Assembly (NCBI RefSeq): GCF_004362865.1
Contig: NZ_SNYI01000001.1
Span: 1,116,001-1,180,000 of the forward strand
DNA: 64,000 nucleotides
Reading direction: 5' to 3'
Source of the DNA: Zeaxanthinibacter enoshimensis
Lineage (GTDB): Bacteria; Bacteroidota; Bacteroidia; Flavobacteriales; Flavobacteriaceae
Shown: positions 57,956 to 64,000 of the stretch, piece by piece
Layout of the letters: every line of letters starts with the position of its first letter
Position numbering within the stretch: the stretch's first letter is position 1
Position numbers and translations under genes: made by a program
Notes under the pieces: model-generated
Told to the model about the DNA's origin: nothing
The model's input: the letters and a program-made list of their open reading frames with translations, nothing else
Databases searched by the model: none

Positions 57956-58618
57956 ATGGAGGTTTATCAACACGAGATAGTAAGTAGTATCAATGCCATG
58001 TATGGAGACTTGCTCCGTTCCTGGAAGCAGTACGATACGGTGGCAGAACACCTGCAGGCCCTTTCAGTCCGGCTTTGGGAGGAAGTGAGCCAGGGAAATC
58101 CCACCGCCCTGCAGGAGGTGCGTAATTACCATTGGAGCCACCTGGGGCAAACTGTTGAGGTGCTGAAGAATGCCGGCCTGACTGAGGCCGATTGCAGGCA
58201 AACCATAGCCAATGAATATGGGTATCGCAGGTGGTCAGAGGTTTCCCATGTCCGCTACCCTTACCATATCAGTTTTGAGAATGCTGTGGAGTTATTACTG
58301 CAAGGAGATGAACCTGGTCTTCGGGAACTGTTGAATGGCGACCCGGGCCTGATCAACCAGAAATCCCAGTATGGCCACCGGGCCACGCTGCTGCATTACG
58401 CGGTAAGTAACGGGGTAGAGCTCTGGCGGCAGTCCGTACCTGCTAACCTGCCACAAATGGTAGAGTTCCTTTTGGAGCGGGGCGCTAACCCTAGGGCCAA
58501 AATGAAGGTTTATAACGGGGAATATACGGCCTCCGAATTGCTGATGTCCAGTGAACACCCCAGGAAGGCCGGGATACTACCCGCACTTCGCGATGCTTTC
58601 AGCAAGGCAGTGTCATAG
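57956..58618 (+). CDS. Ankyrin-repeat protein
   Basis: A 220-residue cytoplasmic protein. Residues 1-95 are helical, without a known motif. From about 100 on, ankyrin-type repeats appear: NAVELLLQGDEPGLRELLNG, ATLLHYAVSNGVELW, and LPQMVEFLLERGANPRAKMK. It probably binds another protein. Its stop overlaps by 6 bp with that of the convergent LuxE-like gene. 63 bp after tyrS with no terminator seen. Confidence 0.82.
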   Translation: MEVYQHEIVSSINAMYGDLLRSWKQYDTVAEHLQALSVRLWEEVSQGNPTALQEVRNYHWSHLGQTVEVLKNAGLTEADCRQTIANEYGYRRWSEVSHVRYPYHISFENAVELLLQGDEPGLRELLNGDPGLINQKSQYGHRATLLHYAVSNGVELWRQSVPANLPQMVEFLLERGANPRAKMKVYNGEYTASELLMSSEHPRKAGILPALRDAFSKAVS

Positions 58619-59590
58619 AACCATCAGGTTGCAACCCCGGATATCGGAATTGTCAAACCGACCCAGAACTTCAAAACTTCCATCTGCATAAATTTTCCCA
58701 AGATCCTGGGTGGCGATAAAGCTACAGGAATCAATATTGGCCAGGTCGGTAATGTTGAGTCCGCCGGAACGTCCATGGGATTGCCAGCTCAGCGGATCTT
58801 CGGGATCCCTGGCCCGAACCTTCATCCACGGGGGGCAGTGAAATCTTCCATCTCCTTTTGAGTAAGCCTGCGAAAGTAATTCGGTCATCCCGTATTCAGA
58901 ATGAATCCTATCCAGACCGAACCCCTTCTTTAAAAGTGAATGCAATTCTGCCCGGATAAGTTCCTTGCGCCGGCCTTTCATTCCCCCGGTTTCCATAACA
59001 ATGGTATGGTGAAGTTGGACGGGGTGTTTTTCGATGAAATCGAGTAAGGCAAATGAGACCCCTATAAGCAGGGTGGGTATCTTTCGCTCTTCCAGGGAGC
59101 GTAACTGCTTTTCCAGGACGTTGAGTTCGTTTAGGTAAAAACCACTTTCAGGGAAACTGCTCGCGGCTATCATATCGGCAACCATATATACCAGGGAAGA
59201 GCCTTTTCTTTCCAGGTAAGAAGGCAGCAACGCCAGTACACAGTAATTAGATACATCACCGTAAAAAAGCCTGAAAGTCTCGCGGAAACTCTGTTCGTAA
59301 AGAGATAAGCGCTGTACATAGTGCCTGCTGGTACTGTTGCCGGTAGTGCCACTGCTTTCAAATACCGCTTCCGCTTTACCGCTTCCGCTGGTGACCTTGG
59401 CTGATTTAAAGAATTGGATGGGGAGGTAGGGGACATGCGCGGTCTCGATGACCGTCTCCGGGTTTTTCCCCAGGTGATCGCAGAACTGCCGGTATACCTC
59501 GTTCTTATGGTATTGGTGCCGGAAGACCTCCATCGCGATAGCGTTGAATTCAGCAGGGCTGGAAATTCTGAAAATGGTCCGGGTATCCAT
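58613..59590 (-). CDS. LuxE-type acyl-protein synthetase/acyltransferase family protein
   Basis: A 325-residue ANL-like enzyme of the LuxE family. Motifs are FKSAKVTSG, VFESSGTTGNSTSRHYV (phosphate-binding loop), SEYGMTELLSQAYS and GGLNITDLANIDSCSFIATQ-type ending with FEVLGRFDNSDIRGC. LuxE activates fatty acids for reduction in luminous bacteria; flavobacterial members lack other lux genes and their substrate is unknown. They often sit with surface-polysaccharide or amino-acid modification genes, which is not the case here. Start MDTRTIFRISS at 59590; upstream sequence belongs to the terminator area. Confidence 0.87.
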   Translation of the reverse strand: MDTRTIFRISSPAEFNAIAMEVFRHQYHKNEVYRQFCDHLGKNPETVIETAHVPYLPIQFFKSAKVTSGSGKAEAVFESSGTTGNSTSRHYVQRLSLYEQSFRETFRLFYGDVSNYCVLALLPSYLERKGSSLVYMVADMIAASSFPESGFYLNELNVLEKQLRSLEERKIPTLLIGVSFALLDFIEKHPVQLHHTIVMETGGMKGRRKELIRAELHSLLKKGFGLDRIHSEYGMTELLSQAYSKGDGRFHCPPWMKVRARDPEDPLSWQSHGRSGGLNITDLANIDSCSFIATQDLGKIYADGSFEVLGRFDNSDIRGCNLMVL

Positions 59591-59617
59591 AGCAGGTTTT
59601 GACAGCAGCAAAAATAG

Positions 59618-59648
59618 GAAAATAAAAAACCCCACTTAGAGGTGGGGC
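59618..59648 (-). terminator. Terminator after the sorting-domain protein gene
   Basis: On the minus strand GCCCCACC-TCTAA-GTGGGG-type stem followed by TTTTTTATTTT, located 24 bp beyond the stop at 59672. Confidence 0.8.
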
Positions 59649-59671
59649 AGAGTATGTATTGATGGAGAAAG

Positions 59672-59995
59672 TTATTTCACTACCAGTTTGCGAGACATGG
59701 TCTTTTCATTTTCTCTTAACTGCAAGACGTAAACCCCGGGAACCAGCCGGGAGATGTTCAGAGTCCCGGTGGCAATTCTTTCGCGCAGTACCACTTTGCC
59801 GAACACGTCAAAAACGGTCACTTGCTTATTATCATAGTGCCCGCTGTTGATGTAAACCACATCATCAAACGCAGGATTTGGGTAAATACTGAACTCGGTC
59901 GAGTCTTTTTCATGGTTCTTGTCCATTCCGCTCCGTTGTTGGGCGGATACAGAAATGGTGAAGGCCAGCAGGATGATAAAGTAGGTTGTTTTCAT
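59672..59995 (-). CDS. Minimal T9SS type A sorting-domain protein (a)
   Basis: A 107-residue exported protein: signal peptide MKTTYFIILLAFTISVSA before QQ, about 16 charged residues, and then only a type A C-terminal sorting domain (FSIYPNPAFDDVVYINSG; QVTVFDVFGKVVLRE; LVPGVYVLQLRENEKTMSRK; end LVVK). There is no cargo domain. Such domains are recognised by the type IX secretion system and then usually removed. A TATCTTTA promoter-like element is at 60026-60033. A similar gene lies 185 bp upstream. Confidence 0.88.
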   Translation of the reverse strand: MKTTYFIILLAFTISVSAQQRSGMDKNHEKDSTEFSIYPNPAFDDVVYINSGHYDNKQVTVFDVFGKVVLRERIATGTLNISRLVPGVYVLQLRENEKTMSRKLVVK

Positions 59996-60179
59996 GCTTG
60001 ATTGATTTGGGGCTCAATAACAAGGTAAAGATAGGATACGCGTTTCGGAGGGGTCTCAAATTGTTGTGAACGCTAAGTTTTTGTATGTCAACGGATAAGG
60101 CAATTCCATTCATCGAAGAAATAGGTATTTGAACGAGAACTCCTACAGGAAGTGAAGTGACGCTAAATGAGGGGAATAG

Positions 60180-60488
60180 CTACTTTATAACCAGTTTCCG
60201 GGTCGCTATTTTGTCACCTTCCAGCACGCGGAGAACATACACGCCCGAATTTAATTCGGAGAGATTCAGTTCCTTGCCCAGGATAGTGGTCTGTAATACC
60301 TGTGTTCCAAGTACGTCGTAGATCAGTATTCTTTTAGGGGCATTCAGTGTGGTGTTGATAAAGACCTTCCCCTCCGTGGCCGGATTGGGATACAATCGAA
60401 AACCCGGAATATCGGCCTGGTTACCGGCGTCTTGCCCGTAACTCGCTGCGACAAATAAGAAGAATATTAGTAGGTAAAGGTGCTTCAT
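60180..60488 (-). CDS. Minimal T9SS type A sorting-domain protein (b)
   Basis: A 102-residue protein with signal MKHLYLLIFFLFVAASYG before QD, a 10-residue spacer, and a sorting domain (FRLYPNPATEGKVFINTTLN; RILIYDVLGTQVLQT; LNSGVYVLRVLEGDKIATRK; end LVIK). It is like its neighbour in build but the sequences differ at most sites, so if they are duplicates the event is old. The 184 bp between the two genes hold no gene. It has its own TATCTTTG promoter. Confidence 0.88.
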   Translation of the reverse strand: MKHLYLLIFFLFVAASYGQDAGNQADIPGFRLYPNPATEGKVFINTTLNAPKRILIYDVLGTQVLQTTILGKELNLSELNSGVYVLRVLEGDKIATRKLVIK

Positions 60489-60515
60489 ACACTAGGGTAT
60501 ACAAATAGTGTACCA

Positions 60516-60523
60516 CAAAGATA
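60516..60523 (-). promoter_or_regulatory. -7 promoter element of sorting-domain protein (b)
   Basis: TATCTTTG on the minus strand, 27 nt before the ATG at 60488. Confidence 0.55.
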
Positions 60524-60769
60524 TAATTTTTAGGGTGTTAGCAGCTTGGAAGATGAATTATATCCGAATATTTATGAACGGAAAAAAACAAACATTAAAA
60601 GGAGGAATTGCAACGCGGGCAGGCTAAGGAGTAACAACCGGGAATTTCCGGTTTTAAGGGCGTGAGGGCTGTGATCGACCATATACTATTACAGCTTAAT
60701 TTACACAGGCTTACGACTTTATTAACAATAAGACAATGCGGGGTTCTTTAACCGTAATAGTATTATATT
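60524..60769. other. Gene-free divergent spacer
   Basis: About 245 bp between the divergent sorting-domain gene and the PhoB-type operon. It has one short inverted repeat, AACCGGGAATTTCCGGTT near 60637-60654, which could be an operator or weak hairpin. I see no gene or known RNA in it. Confidence 0.5.
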
Positions 60770-60777
60770 TACTTTTG
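60770..60777 (+). promoter_or_regulatory. -7 promoter element of the PhoB/PhoR-type operon
   Basis: TACTTTTG, 25 nt before the preferred start at 60803 and 10 nt before the ATG at 60788. Confidence 0.5.
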
Positions 60778-60802
60778 CGCATTACAAATGCGTGCAGATT
60801 CC

Positions 60803-61489
60803 ATGAAAAAACAGGATATAAAGATTCTTCTGGTAGACGATGAGCCGGATATTTTAGAAATATTGTCTTACAACCTGTCTTCTGAGGGATACCAGGTCTA
60901 TACTGCCGAAGATGGTGCCGAGGGTGTAGAGAAGGCAAAAAAGAAGAAACCACACCTGATCATCCTGGATGTAATGATGCCGGAGATGGATGGGATAGAA
61001 GCATGTGAACGCATAAGGAAAACTCCAGGCCTGGAGGATACCATTATCACCTTTCTGACGGCCCGGGGAGAAGATTATTCACAGGTGGCCGGGTTTGACG
61101 CCGGGGCCGACGATTATATCACCAAGCCGATCAAACCAAAGGTGTTGGTAAGTAAGGTAAAGGCCTTGCTTCGCAGGCTTAAGGATGATCATGGGGAAAA
61201 GGAAGACATCCTTGAAGTGGGTAAGTTGGTGATTAACCGCGAAGAGTACAAGGTGGTCAACAAAGGAGAAGAGATCATCTTACCACGCAAGGAATTCGAA
61301 TTACTGGCGCTGCTCGCCTCTAAACCCGATAAGGTCTTTAAAAGAGAGGCTATCCTGGATAAGGTCTGGGGTCAGGAAGTGGTCGTAGGAGGGCGTACTA
61401 TAGACGTCCATATTCGCAAGCTCCGTGAAAAGATCGGGGATGATCACTTTAAGACAGTTAAGGGAGTAGGTTACAAGTTCGTTCTCTGA
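60803..61489 (+). CDS. OmpR/PhoB-family response regulator
   Basis: A 228-residue DNA-binding regulator. The receiver domain has VDDEPDILEIL, the phosphoacceptor in IILDVMMPEMDG and YITKPIKPK; the winged-helix domain runs from about 130 (LVINREEYKVVNKGEEIILP; VWGQEVVVGGRTIDVHIRKL; GVGYKFVL). An in-frame ATG at 60788 would add five residues but lies only 10 nt after the promoter element. The stop overlaps the kinase start by 1 nt (TGATG). The pair resembles PhoB/PhoR; no pst or pho genes are near, so the signal is not proven. Confidence 0.95.
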   Translation: MKKQDIKILLVDDEPDILEILSYNLSSEGYQVYTAEDGAEGVEKAKKKKPHLIILDVMMPEMDGIEACERIRKTPGLEDTIITFLTARGEDYSQVAGFDAGADDYITKPIKPKVLVSKVKALLRRLKDDHGEKEDILEVGKLVINREEYKVVNKGEEIILPRKEFELLALLASKPDKVFKREAILDKVWGQEVVVGGRTIDVHIRKLREKIGDDHFKTVKGVGYKFVL

Positions 61490-62577
61490 TGGCTATCCGC
61501 TTAAAGAAATCCTACAGATTTGCCTTCCGATCTTCCCTCCTTATCACCCTGGTTTCTACCCTTATCCTGCTTTCTTTTATCTGGGTCTTTGATCTGCTGG
61601 AATACTGGAGCTTTATAGTTCTCTATTCCGTTATCACCTTCCTTGTCTGTATGGCCATCCTGCAGATCAGGGTGCAGAAATTCATTTATAAACGCATCAA
61701 GAAGATCTACGATGATGTGACCTTGCTCGAAGGCTCCAACCTCACCGCAGGGCCTATCACTACGGATATGCGTACCCTGACGGAAGAGATAGAGAAATTT
61801 GCCCGGGACAAGAAGATCGAGATCGATACCCTGAAGATCAGGGAGGCGTACAGGAGGGATTTTCTCGGGAATGTATCCCACGAATTAAAAACACCCCTTT
61901 TTACGGTACAAGGTTACATTCTTACCCTGCTGGACGGGGCCATAGAGGATAAGAATGTCAGGAAGAAATACCTGCAACGCGCTAACAAGGGCGTGGAGAG
62001 GCTGATCTATATCGTAAAGGACCTGGACCTGATAACCAAGCTGGAGATAGGGGACCTGAACCTGGATTACAAGGTATTCGATATAATAGACCTTATCCAA
62101 AGTGTTTTCGATCTGCTGGAAATAAAAGCTTCCAAAAAGGGAATAGCGCTTACTTTTGATATGGAATACGACAGACCCGTCTGGGTGCATGCAGACCAGG
62201 AAAAGATAAGGCAGGTGCTGACCAACCTGATCGTCAACTCTTTAAAATACGGACATAAGGGTGGCACAACTGAAGTCAGCGTTGAAAACCTCATTAAGAA
62301 TAAGGTCATCATAAGGGTGACCGATAACGGGGAAGGAATGAGCAAAGAGCATATTCCAAGGATCTTTGAACGTTTTTACAGGGTAGACAGGAGTGGAAGC
62401 AGGAAAGAAGGCGGCTCCGGACTCGGGTTGTCTATCGTTAAACATATCATCGAAGCACACGGGGAAAAGATCTACGTGGAAAGTGTTCCAGGTGTTGGCT
62501 CCGAATTTTCCTTCACATTGGAAAAAGAGAAGAACCGGGCCCCGGCCGGCAAGGCGGGTTCCAAAGAATTATCTTAG
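61489..62577 (+). CDS. Sensor histidine kinase, PhoR-like
   Basis: A 362-residue kinase with two close membrane helices (LLITLVSTLILLSFIWVFDL; FIVLYSVITFLVCMAILQI) and almost no periplasmic loop, so it likely senses a membrane or cytoplasmic signal. A HAMP-like linker precedes the phosphoacceptor in NVSHELKTPLFTVQGYILTL; the ATPase has VNSLKYGHKGG, TDNGEGMSKEHIPRIFERFY and GGSGLGLSIVKHII. Partner of the regulator just upstream. Confidence 0.95.
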   Translation: MAIRLKKSYRFAFRSSLLITLVSTLILLSFIWVFDLLEYWSFIVLYSVITFLVCMAILQIRVQKFIYKRIKKIYDDVTLLEGSNLTAGPITTDMRTLTEEIEKFARDKKIEIDTLKIREAYRRDFLGNVSHELKTPLFTVQGYILTLLDGAIEDKNVRKKYLQRANKGVERLIYIVKDLDLITKLEIGDLNLDYKVFDIIDLIQSVFDLLEIKASKKGIALTFDMEYDRPVWVHADQEKIRQVLTNLIVNSLKYGHKGGTTEVSVENLIKNKVIIRVTDNGEGMSKEHIPRIFERFYRVDRSGSRKEGGSGLGLSIVKHIIEAHGEKIYVESVPGVGSEFSFTLEKEKNRAPAGKAGSKELS

Positions 62578-62604
62578 TTTTGCCAGCAAATATCCAGGTA
62601 AATA

Positions 62605-63276
62605 GTGGGAAGCAAGAATAAACTCAGGCGGTTCAAAGAGAACGAGACCTTTGAAAACGTTATACAGCCGGGCCGGGAAGAAGTGGTATCGGGAAATTTT
62701 TCATTAAAAGGGAAGTGGGCAGAGCACTTTGGTAATGACCATCCAATCGTACTGGAATTAGGATGCGGCAAAGGGGAGTACAGTGTGGGACTCGCCAGGA
62801 AATACCCCGGGAAGAATTTTATTGGGGTTGATATTAAAGGTGCACGGTTCTGGAGAGGTGCCAAAACTGCCCTGGAGGAGAATATTCCCAATGTAGCGTT
62901 CCTGCGTTCCCAGATAGAATTGATAACCGATCTTTTTGCCGAGGGAGAGGTCTCGGAGATCTGGCTCACATTCCCGGATCCACAGATCAAATATAAACGC
63001 ACGAAACACCGGCTGACTAACCGGAAGTTCCTCGAGAAATACAAACAGGTTTTAAACCAGGAGGGATGCGTTCACCTGAAAACCGACAGCGAATTTCTGC
63101 ATGGATATACCCTGGGCCTCCTGCAGGGGCTGGGTCACGAGATATGTTATGCCAATCACGATGTCTATAAGAATGAAGGAAGCCCGGAAGAGGTACTCGG
63201 TATACAGACATTTTATGAAAATCAGTACCTTGAGGCAGGAAAGGCAATTACATATATCAGGTTCAAGGTAAAATAA
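62605..63276 (+). CDS. trmB: tRNA (guanine(46)-N7)-methyltransferase
   Basis: Methylates G46 of tRNA variable loops with SAM. The 223 residues carry VLELGCGKGEYSVGLARKYP (SAM loop), NFIGVDIKGARFW and WLTFPDPQIKYKRTKHRLTN. The start is GTG at 62605 (family starts with GSKNKLRRF-like residues), 27 bp after the kinase. LysE gene follows with a 1-nt overlap. Confidence 0.97.
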   Translation: MGSKNKLRRFKENETFENVIQPGREEVVSGNFSLKGKWAEHFGNDHPIVLELGCGKGEYSVGLARKYPGKNFIGVDIKGARFWRGAKTALEENIPNVAFLRSQIELITDLFAEGEVSEIWLTFPDPQIKYKRTKHRLTNRKFLEKYKQVLNQEGCVHLKTDSEFLHGYTLGLLQGLGHEICYANHDVYKNEGSPEEVLGIQTFYENQYLEAGKAITYIRFKVK

Positions 63277-63905
63277 TGACACACCTCTTAATACTGTTCT
63301 TCGTCACATTCTCTGCGGCTTTTATGGCCACTGTGCCTCCCGGACTTTTAAATATGAATGCCGCGAAGACAAGTGTTAAAAAAGGTAAGATGAATGGGGT
63401 CATTTTCAGTCTCGGTGTCAGTACAGTTGTCATGATACAGGCCTATATCGCCGTACTTATCTCTAAATTCCTATACAAGAACCCGGAAGTCATCGACATG
63501 CTCCTCAAGACCGCGATCGCTGTCTTTGCCTTCTTTGCCGTTTATTTCTTCATCGTTGCCCAGCGGGAAAACCAGATATCCATGAAACGGGTGAAGGTAA
63601 GTAAGAAGAACAGTTTTTTTAAAGGTATGTTACTGGCGGCCCTTAATTTACTGACTATACCATATTACAGCGGTCTGAATGCAATGTGGAATGCTTCGGG
63701 TTGGATCAAATTCAAAGTCTGGGACATCGCTGTATTCATCCTGGCCGCCGGGGGAGGCACTTTTACTGTGCTTTACCTTTATACCGTCTATTTTAATAAG
63801 CTGGAAGCAAGATCACATCGTTTTTCGCGGAATTCGAATTATATCTTATCTGCCCTGATGCTCGTCCTGCTGGTAATTACTATGATCCGTATTTTTTATA
63901 CCTGA
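63276..63905 (+). CDS. LysE-family translocator
   Basis: A 209-residue membrane exporter with about six helices (LLILFFVTFSAAFMATVPPG; VIFSLGVSTVVMIQAYIAVL; AIAVFAFFAVYFFIVAQREN; YILSALMLVLLVITMIRIFY). The N-terminal ATVPPGLLNMNAAKTSVKKG loop is the LysE signature region. Members export amino acids or related metabolites; substrate unknown. Confidence 0.87.
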   Translation: MTHLLILFFVTFSAAFMATVPPGLLNMNAAKTSVKKGKMNGVIFSLGVSTVVMIQAYIAVLISKFLYKNPEVIDMLLKTAIAVFAFFAVYFFIVAQRENQISMKRVKVSKKNSFFKGMLLAALNLLTIPYYSGLNAMWNASGWIKFKVWDIAVFILAAGGGTFTVLYLYTVYFNKLEARSHRFSRNSNYILSALMLVLLVITMIRIFYT

Positions 63906-63911
63906 TAACTA

Positions 63912-64000
63912 ATGGCAGCCGATCAACACTTCTTTGAAAGGGTCTACGAGGTGGCTAAAAAGATTCCTTATGGGCGGGTAACTTCTTACGGTGCAATTGC
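63912..64000 (+). CDS. Alkyltransferase-like / methylated-DNA-protein methyltransferase family, N-terminal part
   Basis: Only the first 29 residues are in the window. MAADQHFFERVYEVAKKIPY followed by GRVTSYGAI is the start of the MGMT DNA-binding domain (usual wording: VxxxVxxIPxGxVxTYGxIA). The short N-terminus fits the alkyltransferase-like ATL/Ogt-short type; whether the active-site PCHR cysteine is present lies outside the window. It starts 6 bp after the LysE stop. Confidence 0.8.
   Translation, partial: MAADQHFFERVYEVAKKIPYGRVTSYGAI

Noticed and set aside
1-64000. CRISPR arrays, insertion sequences, prophage or integrase genes
   Set aside because: No direct-repeat arrays, transposase or integrase motifs, or att-like repeats were seen in reading the window.

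Overview
The window is a gene-dense chromosomal segment (about 69 protein genes in 64 kb) from a bacterium of the Bacteroidota, most likely a marine Flavobacteriaceae. Evidence: the gliding genes gldE-gldD behind mutY-ssb, proteins ending in type IX secretion sorting domains, DUF4271/DUF4296/DUF4301/DUF3098/DUF3127 families, ribosomal protein L21 with a Lys-rich tail, and many copies of the Bacteroidota -7 promoter element TAnnTTTG a short distance before genes, with few Shine-Dalgarno sequences. I see no rRNA, tRNA, insertion sequence, phage gene or CRISPR array.

Layout. 1-3.1 kb: end of a ketoacyl synthase, biotin synthase, a JmjC-like cupin and RecX. 3.2-7.8 kb: a lipoprotein glycosidase, RNase E/G, a 29-residue very basic protein and an HU protein, all leftward. 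7.8-12.2 kb: mutY-ssb-gldE-gldD and a PLP dehydratase. 12.2-16.8 kb: a lipoprotein, a DMT exporter, rplU-rpmA and ahcY. 16.8-20.5 kb: phosphopantetheinyl transferase, YkoF-like thiamine-binding protein, PnuC-type transporter, NadR-like kinase and DUF4301. 20.5-25.7 kb: two tandem PepSY-like secreted proteins, an NtrC-type regulator and a convergent hybrid kinase. 25.8-28.3 kb: a TPP riboswitch and a TonB-dependent receptor. 28.3-36.7 kb: mixed housekeeping genes (greA, HIT, a sensor kinase, flavin reductase, DUF3127, a fatty-acid transporter, aat, tag). 36.8-40.3 kb: leftward ftsX-DUF3098-uppP-truB-TonB-like cluster, divergent from leuS. 43.6-49.7 kb: ald, Zn peptidase, Lrp, saccharopine dehydrogenase-like, DUF423, pckA. 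49.8-56.5 kb: hemD-DUF4271-GT39, then GT2-dihydroorotase-DUF4296 and an epimerase. 56.6-64 kb: tyrS, ankyrin protein, LuxE-like enzyme, two minimal sorting-domain proteins, a PhoB/PhoR-type pair, trmB, LysE and the start of an alkyltransferase-like gene.

Two sets of genes appear to work as systems. (1) At 20.5-25.7 kb both PepSY-like genes have the same upstream plan: a TGTGTAA-N3-TTACACA palindrome, then 116-117 nt to a sigma-54-type -24/-12 promoter, then 66-67 nt to the ATG. The neighbouring gene encodes a sigma-54 activator, and a hybrid histidine kinase with a histidine phosphotransfer domain converges on it. This looks like an envelope-sensing regulon whose sites can be read directly. 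(2) The TPP riboswitch/TonB receptor and the nearby YkoF-PnuC-kinase operon together look like a thiamine uptake and salvage route across both membranes.
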